A stretch of 64,000 bases of DNA from assembly GCA_019119995.1 (NCBI GenBank), contig DWVY01000007.1, positions 1 through 64,000 on the forward strand, read 5' to 3'. A program made the translations under genes and the position numbers. Source of the DNA: Candidatus Mediterraneibacter faecavium. Its GTDB lineage: Bacteria > Bacillota > Clostridia > Lachnospirales > Lachnospiraceae. The first letter of the stretch is position 1, and each line of letters opens with the position of its first letter. Below, in pieces: positions 34,836 through 43,636 of the stretch. Below the pieces are notes generated by a model. It saw nothing but the letters and a program-made list of their open reading frames with translations, made no database searches and was not told the origin of the DNA.

Positions 34836-35807
34836 ATGCACAGAGAATTGCTGAGAGAGCTGTCGGTCATAACCGAAGAGGAACAGAAGATCCTTGAAGG
34901 GCGGAAAGAGATCGATCAGCAGATATACACAGAAAAAAAGGATATGGTCATTGACAGTAGAAAGCTTCTCCAGAAGGGGAAGCTTATTCAGGTGCGCCCG
35001 CACACCAGATTCGTGCATTTCCCGAAGCATACCCATAATTATATTGAAGTGATCTATATGTGTCAGGGGAGTACACGGCATATCATTAACGGAAATGAAG
35101 TCGTGTTGGAGCAGGGAGACCTTCTGTTCCTCAATCAGAATGCGGTGCAGGAGATCATGCCGGCGGGACAGGAGGATATCGCGGTGAATTTTATCGTGCT
35201 CCCGGAGTTCCTCGATACCGCTTTTTCCATGATGGGAGATGAGAAGAACCAGCTACGGGATTTCCTTGTGGGGGCGCTCTCCGGCAGGGACGGAGAGACG
35301 TCCTGGATGTATTTTCATGTGGCGGATATCCTGCCGATCCAGAACCTGATCGAAAATATGGTATGGACGATCTTTTACGATTCGTCCAATAAGAGAAGCT
35401 GTACGCAGATCACCATGGGTCTGCTCTTTCTGCAGCTTTTGAATTACATGGATAAGATGGAGACCGGCGGATCCGGCTATGATTCGGAGATCACGGCTGC
35501 GGTCTTAAGCTATATCAATGAACATTACAAGAGCGGGACGCTTTCGGAGCTGGCAGGGCAGATGGGATATGATGTGTACTGGCTGAGCCGGGAGATCCGG
35601 CGCAGGACGGGAAAGACGTATAAGGAGCTGCTCCAGGAGAAGCGGATGCAGCAGGCGGTATATCTGCTGACAAACAGTAAGATACCGGTGACGGACATCA
35701 TCGAATCAGTAGGATATGATAACACAAGTTATTTCTACCGGAAGTTCAGGGAGAGATATGGTATGAGTCCGAAAGAGTACCGGGGACAATTTGTACAAAA
35801 TGACTGA
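34836..35807 (+). CDS. AraC-family transcriptional regulator
   Basis: 323 residues. N-terminal cupin-type effector domain (HFPKHTHNYIEVIYMCQGST and LEQGDLLFLNQNAVQEI) and two helix-turn-helix motifs at the end (TLSELAGQMGYDVYWLSREIRR; VTDIIESVGYDNTSYFYRKFRERYGMSPKEYR). It stands directly before the kinase and isomerase genes and is probably their sugar-responsive activator. ATG 34836 has AGG 1 bp upstream and GGGAAAGAG further up, so the start is only moderately sure. Confidence 0.9.
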   Translation: MHRELLRELSVITEEEQKILEGRKEIDQQIYTEKKDMVIDSRKLLQKGKLIQVRPHTRFVHFPKHTHNYIEVIYMCQGSTRHIINGNEVVLEQGDLLFLNQNAVQEIMPAGQEDIAVNFIVLPEFLDTAFSMMGDEKNQLRDFLVGALSGRDGETSWMYFHVADILPIQNLIENMVWTIFYDSSNKRSCTQITMGLLFLQLLNYMDKMETGGSGYDSEITAAVLSYINEHYKSGTLSELAGQMGYDVYWLSREIRRRTGKTYKELLQEKRMQQAVYLLTNSKIPVTDIIESVGYDNTSYFYRKFRERYGMSPKEYRGQFVQND

Positions 35808-35863
35808 ATCGATTTTGTGGAAAATGCAAAAAAGAACGCTAAAATTAACTGATAGTTGCAAAT

Positions 35864-35899
35864 AAGGACGCTGTTTTATATAAATAGCGTCCTTTTTTT
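35864..35899 (+). terminator. Intrinsic terminator after the AraC gene
   Basis: Perfect 9-bp stem AAGGACGCT / AGCGTCCTT followed by TTTTT. A TTGACA follows at once, so a promoter for the kinase gene likely begins here. Confidence 0.85.
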
Positions 35900-35955
35900 G
35901 GGCGCTTTTGACAATTATAATAAAAACAGAGAATAAGAGAAGGAGGCGCTTACAG

Positions 35956-37353
35956 ATGGAGAAATATTATCTGGCCGTTGATATCGGTGCATCAAGCGGA
36001 CGCCACATGCTCGCCAGCATGAAGGACGGGAAGATGCAGCTCGAGGAAGTGTACCGTTTTCCGAACGGAATGGACAATAAGAACGGTACGCTCTGCTGGG
36101 ATGTGGAACGCCTGATCACGGAGATCAAGAACGGACTGAAAAAGTGTAAAGAGATCGGCAAGATTCCGGTAACCATGGGGATCGACACATGGGGAGTTGA
36201 CTATGTGCTGCTGGACAAAGACGACAACATCCTCGGCGATACGGTGGGATACCGCGACAGCCGCACAGAAGGCATGGACGAGAAAGTGTACGAGGTTATC
36301 CCGCAGGACGACCTGTATGCAAGGACCGGCATCCAGAAACAGATCTTCAATACAATCTACCAGCTTATGGCTGTAAAGCAGTCCCATCCGGAATATCTGG
36401 AGCAGGCGGAGACGATCCTGATGATCCCGGACTATTTTAACTTCCTGCTCACAGGCGTGAAGATGAACGAGTATACAGAGGCTACGACAGGGCAGCTGAT
36501 CAGCCCCAAGACCAACGACTGGGATTATGAGCTGATCGATATGCTGGGATATAACTCAAAGATGTTCCTGCCGGTATCCATGCCGGGAACGGTAGTGGGA
36601 GACTTTACGGAGGAAGTACAGAAAGAAGTAGGATTTAACTGTACGGTCGTCCTGCCGGCAACGCACGATACAGGAAGTGCAGTGCTTGCAGTGCCGACAA
36701 ACGATGACGATGCGGTGTACATCAGCTCCGGCACATGGTCGCTGATGGGAATTGAGCGGAAAGAAGCCGACTGCTCCATGGAGAGCATGAAGGCGAACTT
36801 TACAAACGAAGGCGGCTACGATCACCGGTTCCGCTATCTGAAGAATATTATGGGACTTTGGATGATCCAGTCCGTGAAGAAAGAGTTTACCGAGGATCTG
36901 TCGTTTGCAGAGATCTGCGAGATGGCTTCCAAAGAGACGATTTCCTCTATTGTGGACTGCAACGACGACTGCTTCCTTGCGCCAAAGAGCATGATCGAAG
37001 CTGTGCAGAAGTTCTGCCGCGACACGGATCAGCAGGTGCCGGAGACGGTGGGCGAGATCTCATCCGTGATCTACAACAGCCTTGCAAAATGCTACGGCGA
37101 TACGGTGGAGGAGATCGAGGCGATCACAGGCAAGAAATACAGCACGATCTACGTGGTGGGCGGCGGCTCCAACGCCGGTTATCTAAACGAGCTCACGGCG
37201 AAATATACCGGAAGAAAAGTTTCGGCGGGACCGTCAGAGGCGACTGCCATCGGAAACATCATCGTGCAGATGCTCCATGACGGTGTATTCGCAAGTCTGC
37301 CGGAGGCAAGGACAAGCGTGAAAGAGTCATTTGACGTGAAAATGTACAAATAG
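35956..37353 (+). CDS. rhaB: Rhamnulokinase-like FGGY sugar kinase
   Basis: 465-residue carbohydrate kinase that phosphorylates a ketose, by best resemblance L-rhamnulose. Starts YYLAVDIGASSGRHML (phosphate 1 loop, rhamnulokinase style), has GIDTWGVDYVLLD, HDTGSAVLAVP, SSGTWSLMG, and VVGGGSNAGYLNE adenosine loop. AGGAGG precedes the ATG. It is followed by a sugar isomerase, but no rhamnose aldolase or RhaA is present, so the substrate could be another 6-deoxy or pentulose sugar. Confidence 0.85.
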   Translation: MEKYYLAVDIGASSGRHMLASMKDGKMQLEEVYRFPNGMDNKNGTLCWDVERLITEIKNGLKKCKEIGKIPVTMGIDTWGVDYVLLDKDDNILGDTVGYRDSRTEGMDEKVYEVIPQDDLYARTGIQKQIFNTIYQLMAVKQSHPEYLEQAETILMIPDYFNFLLTGVKMNEYTEATTGQLISPKTNDWDYELIDMLGYNSKMFLPVSMPGTVVGDFTEEVQKEVGFNCTVVLPATHDTGSAVLAVPTNDDDAVYISSGTWSLMGIERKEADCSMESMKANFTNEGGYDHRFRYLKNIMGLWMIQSVKKEFTEDLSFAEICEMASKETISSIVDCNDDCFLAPKSMIEAVQKFCRDTDQQVPETVGEISSVIYNSLAKCYGDTVEEIEAITGKKYSTIYVVGGGSNAGYLNELTAKYTGRKVSAGPSEATAIGNIIVQMLHDGVFASLPEARTSVKESFDVKMYK

Positions 37354-37452
37354 AGAGAACTACGAAAGAGAACTGCAGAAGCAACTGTAAATGAAGCAGT
37401 TAAAAATACTGTCAGAGGACAGAATACGAAAACAGAAACAGGAGGTATATCA

Positions 37453-38871
37453 ATGTTAGTTGACACAAAAGCAAGAGTAGGAGTATTTTCAATCGCTCTG
37501 GGCGCATATCTGCCCCAGTTCCCGTCACTGGTGCCGGAGTTCGAGTCCCAGTATGAAGCGTTCAAGAAGACGATCCCGGATACCGTGGAGATCATCGACG
37601 GGGGAATGGTGACGACAAAAGAGCAGTCCCAGGAAGCGGGCGACAAGTTCCGTGCGGCGGACGTAGACCTGGTGATCATGCAGCTGCTTACATACGCGAC
37701 GTCCTACAACATGCTGCCGGCTGTAAAAGACCTGGATGTGCCGGTCGTACTTGTAAATGTGCAGAAGTTAAAAGCGCTCGATTACGATCACACAGACATC
37801 GCATCCTGGCTCGGCGAAGGCTATGCGTGCGGCGCTGTAGGCGAGATGGTGGCAGACCTTGAGCGCTACGGCAAGAGACATGCCGTGATCACTGGCGTAG
37901 TTGAGGGAGGAGACCCGGGCGTCCAGAAAGAGATCGAAGACTGGTGCCGTGCGGCTCAGGTCAGAAGAAGATTCCGCGATACGAACATCGCCCAGATCGG
38001 AAGACCGTATCCGGGTATGATGGATCTCTATATCGACGAATCCAACCTGTACAGAAGAATGCACCTGTATACAAAACAGTTCGACTGGGAGAAGATGTGG
38101 GCAATCGCCGATGATGTGACGGATGAGGATGCGATCCGCGCGAAAGCGCAGGATATCCTTGATACGTTTGATATCGAGGGCGGCGGAAGCATCGAGGAAG
38201 TATGGGAAATGGCGAAATACGTCGTAGCATTCGAGAAATGGGTCAAAGACGAGAAGCTTGGACTCATCGCATCCCACTATGACGGATTTGCCCAGGGCAA
38301 GGCAGGCGTCCTTGACAGTATGCTGATCCCGGCATTCTCCATGCTGATCAAACAGGGGACAGCGTGCGCGGTTGAAGGAGATATGAAAGTCGCCATGGCG
38401 ATGAGCATCTTAAAGACCATCTCCGGTACAGGCCAGCTGGCTGAGATGTACTCCATCGACTTTAACGACGATATCGCGATCATCGGGCACAGCGGATCCG
38501 GCGATGCAGATATATCCGACAAGAAACCGACCATGAAGATCGTGAAAGTATTCCACGGCAAGACCGGCGGCGGATATCTGACACAGTTCTATCCGTACAC
38601 AGGCCCGGTCACATACCTTGCGATCACACAGGACGGAGACGGCCACTTCAAATTTATCGTGGCTGAGGGCGTCAACGAAGAAGGCCCGATCCTCTCCTTC
38701 GGAGATACAAATATGCGGACACGTTTCACATGCGGAGCAAGAGAATTCGTCAACCGCTGGAGCGAGTGCGGCCCGACGCATCATTTCGCAGCAGCGACAG
38801 GAAGACATATCGATACGATCCTTAAAGTGGCGAAGATCTTCAATGTGCCGGTAGATATCGTGACGAGATAA
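37453..38871 (+). CDS. L-fucose/L-arabinose isomerase superfamily protein
   Basis: 472-residue aldose-ketose isomerase of the FucI/AraA-like fold. Conserved segments include DLVIMQLLTYATSYNMLP, EGGDPGVQKEI, GQLAEMYSIDFNDDIAIIGHSGSGD and GPTHHFAAATGRH (metal-ligand His). Length fits AraA-like members. Probably converts an aldose to the ketose used by the kinase 99 bp upstream. Which sugar is not clear: fucose, arabinose and rhamnose are candidates. AGGAGG precedes the ATG; a long terminator follows. Confidence 0.8.
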   Translation: MLVDTKARVGVFSIALGAYLPQFPSLVPEFESQYEAFKKTIPDTVEIIDGGMVTTKEQSQEAGDKFRAADVDLVIMQLLTYATSYNMLPAVKDLDVPVVLVNVQKLKALDYDHTDIASWLGEGYACGAVGEMVADLERYGKRHAVITGVVEGGDPGVQKEIEDWCRAAQVRRRFRDTNIAQIGRPYPGMMDLYIDESNLYRRMHLYTKQFDWEKMWAIADDVTDEDAIRAKAQDILDTFDIEGGGSIEEVWEMAKYVVAFEKWVKDEKLGLIASHYDGFAQGKAGVLDSMLIPAFSMLIKQGTACAVEGDMKVAMAMSILKTISGTGQLAEMYSIDFNDDIAIIGHSGSGDADISDKKPTMKIVKVFHGKTGGGYLTQFYPYTGPVTYLAITQDGDGHFKFIVAEGVNEEGPILSFGDTNMRTRFTCGAREFVNRWSECGPTHHFAAATGRHIDTILKVAKIFNVPVDIVTR

Positions 38872-38944
38872 GTACGGATATCTGGTGAACGCAGAGCGTT
38901 CCTGGCGGATGCGTAATTACCGTTTGAAAACAGAATAGACAGCG

Positions 38945-39014
38945 AAAGCCGCCGCGGGCGGGAGACCGTAAGTGCAGGATAACTGCACCGATCCCTGCCT
39001 GCGGCGGCTTTTAA
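38945..39014 (+). terminator. Large intrinsic terminator after the isomerase
   Basis: AAAGCCGCCGC (38945) pairs with GCGGCGGCTTT (39001-39011), followed by TTAAT; an inner GTGCA / TGCAC hairpin lies in the loop. Confidence 0.85.
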
Positions 39015-39134
39015 TATGCGGCAAGAGGTTTAAAAACAGCATAACCGGTCAAGAATAAGAGCAGATATTCTTGTAAAAATCATATTTGTGCAAATTAAAC
39101 CAAAATCAGTCAGAAAATATGTGAATTATTTTGA

Positions 39135-39163
39135 TTGAAATTGACTGAATATGAACGTATAAT
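39135..39163 (+). promoter_or_regulatory. fruK operon promoter
   Basis: TTGAAA, 17-bp spacer, consensus TATAAT. The spacer contains TTGACTGAAT, a near repeat of the -35 region, which would suit a DeoR-type operator for FruR. Confidence 0.65.
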
Positions 39164-39178
39164 AAAACCGTAAAGAGA

Positions 39179-39246
39179 AGCAGTGCAGCAGGAAACTGTT
39201 TCAGGAAGCAGCACAGCAGGAAGCCGTTTCGCGAGGCTGCACTGCT
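39179..39246 (+). promoter_or_regulatory. 5' leader stem-loop of fruK with internal direct repeats
   Basis: AGCAGTGCAGC (39179-39189) pairs perfectly with GCTGCACTGCT (39236-39246). The loop holds two imperfect copies of a 21-bp unit starting CAGCAGGAA (39186 and about 39214). The stem would form at the extreme 5' end of the mRNA and end 6 bp before AAAAGGAGG. Confidence 0.55.
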
Positions 39247-39267
39247 GCTGGAAAAGGAGGGAATGAA

Positions 39268-40173
39268 ATGATCTATACAGTTACATTTAACCCGTCGCTG
39301 GATTACATCGTCTCCGTCGATGATTTCAGGCTGGGGCTTACGAACCGCACAAGTTCGGAGCTGCTGCTGCCGGGAGGCAAAGGGATCAATGTCTCAACGA
39401 TCCTGACCAACCTGGGGATTGAGAGTACTGCGCTCGGGTTTGTCGCCGGCTTTACAGGAGATGAGATCATCCGCCGGGCGGAGCAGATCGGAGTGCGGTC
39501 TGACTTCATCCGTATCGAAGACGGAATCTCAAGGATCAATGTCAAGCTGAAAAGCATCGACGGTACCGAGATCAACGGGATGGGGCCTGATATCAGCGGC
39601 GAAAAGACGGAGGAGCTGATGAGGAAACTGGATGTTCTGGACAAAGGAGACGTACTTGTGCTGGCAGGCAGTATCCCATCTTCTATGCCCGATGATATAT
39701 ACAGCCGGATCCTGAAGCGGCTTGAAGGGAAAGAGGTCACATTTGTTGTGGACGCGACGGGAGAACTTCTTCTGAACGTACTGAAATATCATCCGTTTCT
39801 TATCAAACCGAACAACCATGAGCTGGGGGATCTGTTCGGTGTGGAATTAAAGACAAGAAAAGAGGTCGTCCCGTATGGAAGAAAACTGCAGGAAATGGGC
39901 GCAAGGAATGTCCTGATATCTATGGCAGGAGAGGGCGCAGTCCTAGTGGCGGAGGACGGCAGTGTATATGACACGCCGGCACCGAAAGGCGTCCTTGTAA
40001 ACGCAGTGGGATCAGGGGATTCTATGGTAGCCGGATTTACTGCCGGATGGATGGAGAAAAAGGATTACAGGCATGCATTCTATATGGGAGTGGCGGCAGG
40101 AAGTGCCAGTGCATTTTCAGAGTATCTTGCCACAAAGGATGAGATCATGAGTTTGTATGAGAGGATCGTGTAA
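39268..40173 (+). CDS. fruK: 1-phosphofructokinase
   Basis: Phosphorylates fructose 1-phosphate to fructose 1,6-bisphosphate after PTS uptake. 301-residue PfkB-family kinase: YTVTFNPSLDYIV start, LPGGKGINVSTIL near residue 33, and NAVGSGDSMVAGF with the catalytic Asp near residue 250. AAAGGAGGG precedes the ATG. First gene of fruK-fruA-fruR, an order with the regulator last instead of first. Confidence 0.96.
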   Translation: MIYTVTFNPSLDYIVSVDDFRLGLTNRTSSELLLPGGKGINVSTILTNLGIESTALGFVAGFTGDEIIRRAEQIGVRSDFIRIEDGISRINVKLKSIDGTEINGMGPDISGEKTEELMRKLDVLDKGDVLVLAGSIPSSMPDDIYSRILKRLEGKEVTFVVDATGELLLNVLKYHPFLIKPNNHELGDLFGVELKTRKEVVPYGRKLQEMGARNVLISMAGEGAVLVAEDGSVYDTPAPKGVLVNAVGSGDSMVAGFTAGWMEKKDYRHAFYMGVAAGSASAFSEYLATKDEIMSLYERIV

Positions 40174-40260
40174 TACAGCATCTGCGGACACGGCCGGCAT
40201 GTCATTGCAGCCCTGCCGGCACTGCGGCTGTATGGTTATTAAGAAAGAGAGGTTTTAAGA

Positions 40261-42174
40261 ATGAGGATCACAGATCTGCTGGATGAGCGGAGCATTTCCC
40301 TTACGGGAACTCCGAAGACGAAGAGCGAGGCGCTTGACCAGATCATCGACCTGATGGTCAAAAGCGGAAAGATCAATGACAGAGAGGCATACCGTGCTCA
40401 GGTGTATGCACGGGAAGAAGAGAGTACTACGGGGATCGGAGAAGGCATTGCGATTCCGCACGGGAAATGCGATACGGTGACAAAGCCGGGACTTGCGGCC
40501 ATGGTAATAAAGGACGGCGTGGAGTTCGATTCGCTCGACGGCCAGCCGGTCACACTGATGTTCCTGATCGCGGCGCCGAATACAAAAGACAACGTGCATC
40601 TGGATGTCCTGAGCAAGCTGTCGGTACTTCTGATGGACGAGAACTTTGCAGACAATCTTAGAAACGCGAAGAGTGTGGATGAGTTCCTGAAAATCGTTGA
40701 CAAGGCGGATGAGGAGCAGAGTGATATCGACGAACGACTGGCTGATACAAATGAGGAAGCGGCAGGAGATTTTAAGATTCTTGCTGTTACATCCTGTCCT
40801 ACCGGGATCGCACATACTTATATGGCTGCGGAGGGGATCGAGAAAGCTGCGAAGGCGAAGAACTGCTTCATAAAAGTAGAGACAAGGGGGTCCGGCGGCG
40901 CCAAGAATGTGCTGACGGATGAAGAAATCCGTGAGGCGGACTGCATTATCGTAGCTGCGGACGCCCAGGTGCCTATGGAACGCTTTGACGGAAAGAAAGT
41001 GATCGAGTGTCAGGTGTCTGACGGGATCAGCAAGGCAGACCAGCTGGTCGAACAGGCGATGTCGGGCAATGTTCCGGTATATCACGGAACAGGCGAGGGC
41101 GGCTCTGCTTCTTCCGGAAGCGCTAAATCAGGAGGCGCAGGTCATAAGATCTATACACAGCTTATGAACGGTGTGTCCCATATGCTTCCGTTTGTAGTAG
41201 GCGGCGGTATCCTTATTGCAATTGCATTCCTGATCGACGGACTGTCGGTAGATCTGAATGCACTGCCTGCCGACCAGAGAGCCGATTTCGGAACGATCAC
41301 TCCTCTGGCGGCGCTCTTTAAAGGAATAGGAGATACAGCATTCGGTTTCATGCTGCCGGTACTTGCAGGATTTATCGCCATGGCGATCGGCGACCGGCCT
41401 GCTCTGGCGGTAGGCTTTGTGGGCGGTATGATCGCATCCGGCGGAAAGTCAGGATTCTTAGGCGCGCTTGTTGCCGGATTTGCAGCGGGATATATTATTC
41501 TCGGACTGCGCAAGATCTGCGGGAAACTGCCTCAGGCCATTGAGAAGATCGCGCCGGTCCTCCTCTATCCGGTATTCGGTATCCTGATCATGGGGCTTCT
41601 GATGAACTTCGTGGTAGAGCCGATCATGGGTGGCATCAATACGGCGCTTAATACGGGACTTTCCAATATGGGCGAGACAAGCAAGGTGCTTGTAGGTCTG
41701 ATCCTCGGAGGCATGATGGCGATCGATATGGGAGGCCCGTTCAATAAAGCGGCTTATGTATTCGGCACGGCATCCATTGCAGCAGGAAACTATGACATTA
41801 TGGCAGCGGTTATGATCGGTGGAATGACGCCACCGTGTGCGATCGCACTTGCAACACTGCTCTTTAAAAATAAATTTACCAAAGAACAGAGAGAGACAGG
41901 GCCGACCAACTTTATCATGGGACTGGCATTTATCACTGAAGGTGCTATCCCATTCGCGGCTTCCGACCCGCTTCACGTGCTTCCGGCATGTATCGTGGGA
42001 TCAGCGGCGGCAGGAGCTCTTTCCATGACGTTTAACTGCACACTTATGGCTCCCCACGGCGGTATCTTCGTATTTCCGGTGGTGGGCAACGCCCTGCTGT
42101 ATCTTGCAGCTCTGGTGGTCGGTACTGTAATATCTGCACTGCTGCTCGGACTGCTGAAGAAGAAGGTGGATTAA
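40261..42174 (+). CDS. fruA: PTS fructose transporter, fused EIIA-EIIB-EIIC
   Basis: 637-residue sugar permease that takes up fructose as fructose 1-phosphate. EIIA occupies about 1-150 with phosphorylated His67 in IPHGKC; EIIB about 170-270 with Cys179 in VTSCPTGIAHTYMAAE; a Ser/Gly linker near 280-298; EIIC about 300-635 with nine or so helices and GPFNKAAYVFG. Phosphate comes from a standard HPr, not the His-less relatives in this window. Lies 87 bp after fruK. Confidence 0.96.
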   Translation: MRITDLLDERSISLTGTPKTKSEALDQIIDLMVKSGKINDREAYRAQVYAREEESTTGIGEGIAIPHGKCDTVTKPGLAAMVIKDGVEFDSLDGQPVTLMFLIAAPNTKDNVHLDVLSKLSVLLMDENFADNLRNAKSVDEFLKIVDKADEEQSDIDERLADTNEEAAGDFKILAVTSCPTGIAHTYMAAEGIEKAAKAKNCFIKVETRGSGGAKNVLTDEEIREADCIIVAADAQVPMERFDGKKVIECQVSDGISKADQLVEQAMSGNVPVYHGTGEGGSASSGSAKSGGAGHKIYTQLMNGVSHMLPFVVGGGILIAIAFLIDGLSVDLNALPADQRADFGTITPLAALFKGIGDTAFGFMLPVLAGFIAMAIGDRPALAVGFVGGMIASGGKSGFLGALVAGFAAGYIILGLRKICGKLPQAIEKIAPVLLYPVFGILIMGLLMNFVVEPIMGGINTALNTGLSNMGETSKVLVGLILGGMMAIDMGGPFNKAAYVFGTASIAAGNYDIMAAVMIGGMTPPCAIALATLLFKNKFTKEQRETGPTNFIMGLAFITEGAIPFAASDPLHVLPACIVGSAAAGALSMTFNCTLMAPHGGIFVFPVVGNALLYLAALVVGTVISALLLGLLKKKVD

Positions 42175-42224
42175 TCAGAAAAATTGGCGTACAATAGAGG
42201 AAATACAATTATAAAGAGGTTGTT

Positions 42225-42968
42225 ATGTTATCAGAACAGAGATATGAAAAGATACTGGCTCTTCTGGATGAAAAGAAGAGCGTTACTGTGGCGGAGATCA
42301 CAGACCTCCTCGGCATTTCCGAATCTACTGCACGCCGTGATATTACGGCTCTTGACAGGGCCGGCAGACTGACGAAAGTATTCGGAGGAGCCGTGACAAG
42401 TGACGGCTCCTTTGTCACGCAGGAACCTACGGTCGCCCAGAAAGTGGAAGTGCAGAAAGCAGAAAAGATTCAGATTGCCCGGTGTGCCGCGGCGATGATC
42501 GAAGACCGGGATTTTGTCTATCTGGATGCAGGAACGACGACCGGATATATGATCGAGTTTCTTGCCCGGACGAAAGCTTCGTTTGTGACAAATGCGGTGG
42601 CGCATGCGCAGAAGCTTGCCGCGCAGGGAAACCGGGTATTTCTCGTCGGGGGCGAATTAAAGAGTTCCACTGAGGCGGTGATCGGCGCCCAGGCTATGGA
42701 GACGCTGGAAAGATATCATTTTACAAAAGGATTTTTTGGGACAAACGGTATCAGCAGAAATGAGGGGTTTACCACGCCGGATGCCGGCGAAGCCCAGGTG
42801 AAAAGGACTGCCATGCGACAGTGCCGGATCAGGTATGTACTTGCAGACAGCACTAAGTTCGGAAACATCAGTGCTGTCACATTTGCATCTTTTGACGCCG
42901 GAATTATCCTTACGGAGAAGATCGTGGAAGGATATCAGGCGGGAGAAAAACTAATCCTCTGCCAATAA
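42225..42968 (+). CDS. fruR: DeoR-family repressor of the fructose operon
   Basis: 247 residues. N-terminal DeoR helix-turn-helix (RYEKILALLDEKKSVTVAEITDLLGISESTARRDI), then the sugar-phosphate-binding domain with LDAGTTT and GTNGIS motifs; effector in relatives is fructose 1-phosphate. The putative operators are the TTGAYTGAAW repeats upstream of fruK. A GAGG ribosome site lies before the ATG. Converges with the rubrerythrin gene with 8 bp between stops. Symbol by operon context. Confidence 0.88.
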   Translation: MLSEQRYEKILALLDEKKSVTVAEITDLLGISESTARRDITALDRAGRLTKVFGGAVTSDGSFVTQEPTVAQKVEVQKAEKIQIARCAAAMIEDRDFVYLDAGTTTGYMIEFLARTKASFVTNAVAHAQKLAAQGNRVFLVGGELKSSTEAVIGAQAMETLERYHFTKGFFGTNGISRNEGFTTPDAGEAQVKRTAMRQCRIRYVLADSTKFGNISAVTFASFDAGIILTEKIVEGYQAGEKLILCQ

Positions 42969-42976
42969 GAACCGGG

Positions 42977-43576
42977 CTAGTCGATTTTGTAGCATGCCAT
43001 TTCATAAGGAATAAAGTATCCCTGTTCGTGGCGGCATACGGGGCATACCGGCGGCGCCTGATTCCCCTCGTGGATATATCCGCAGTTGGTGCACATCCAT
43101 TTGGACGCCGCTTTCGGCTGATACCATGTGCCGGACTCCAGCATTTCCGCCAGCTTTGCAAATCTCTGCTCGTGGACGTGCTCAATCTCCGCAATCTGAT
43201 GGAAAGCGGATGCCGCTTCGGAGAATCCCTCTTCGCGGGCAGTGTTCCCAAACGCCTGATAGACGTCGGCGAATTCTTCATGTTCATTGTGTTCTGCGGC
43301 GCGCAGAAGCCCGGGAAGATCTTCCTGCTGGTCTACGGGGTAGCTCCCGTCGATATGGATCGTCTGTCCGGACAGTTCCTTCAGAAGCTCGTAAAAACGT
43401 TCGGCGTGGGCCCGCTCCTGATCCGCGGTGTAGCGGAAGATCTCCGCGACCGTGAACATCCCGTCTTTTTCCGCCCGCTCTGCGGCGATCGTATAGCGGT
43501 TGCGCGCCTGGCTTTCACCGGCAAAAGCGCGCATGAGGTTTTCTTTGGTCATACTTTCAGAAAAATTAACAGCCAT
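42977..43576 (-). CDS. rbr: Rubrerythrin
   Basis: Peroxide-reducing diiron protein of anaerobes. 199 residues. The N-terminal ferritin-like part has FAGESQARNRY, EIFRYTADQERAHAERF, EHNEHEEF and IAEIEHVHEQRF supplying the iron ligands; the C-terminal rubredoxin domain has CTNCGY and CPVCRHEQ. AAAGGAG precedes the ATG. The ribosome site and start codon lie within a long inverted repeat (43566-43626), so translation may be structure-controlled. Confidence 0.96.
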   Translation of the reverse strand: MAVNFSESMTKENLMRAFAGESQARNRYTIAAERAEKDGMFTVAEIFRYTADQERAHAERFYELLKELSGQTIHIDGSYPVDQQEDLPGLLRAAEHNEHEEFADVYQAFGNTAREEGFSEAASAFHQIAEIEHVHEQRFAKLAEMLESGTWYQPKAASKWMCTNCGYIHEGNQAPPVCPVCRHEQGYFIPYEMACYKID

Positions 43577-43626
43577 GGTACATACTCCTTTTTTGTTTTA
43601 AGGAAAGTATGTGTCATGGCTGTTAA
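43566..43626 (-). promoter_or_regulatory. Long stem enclosing the rubrerythrin start codon
   Basis: TTAACAGCCATG (43566-43577) and CATGGCTGTTAA (43615-43626) are perfect complements. Nine more pairs continue inward (GTACATACT with AGTATGTGT, two G-U), giving 21 continuous pairs that cover the ATG and the bases next to the AAGGAG site. The 15-20 nt loop holds an A/T tract. Confidence 0.7.
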
Positions 43627-43636
43627 AATTATACAT

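Larger units (their letters stand above)
38872..39267. other. Gap between the isomerase and fruK: terminator, promoter, leader stem
   Basis: 396 bp without a gene. It holds a large terminator (38945-39012), TGA(T/C)TGAAA-type repeats near 39108-39150 (TCAGTCAG, TTGATTGAAA, TTGACTGAAT), a promoter (39135-39163) and a long leader stem (39179-39246). Confidence 0.7.
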
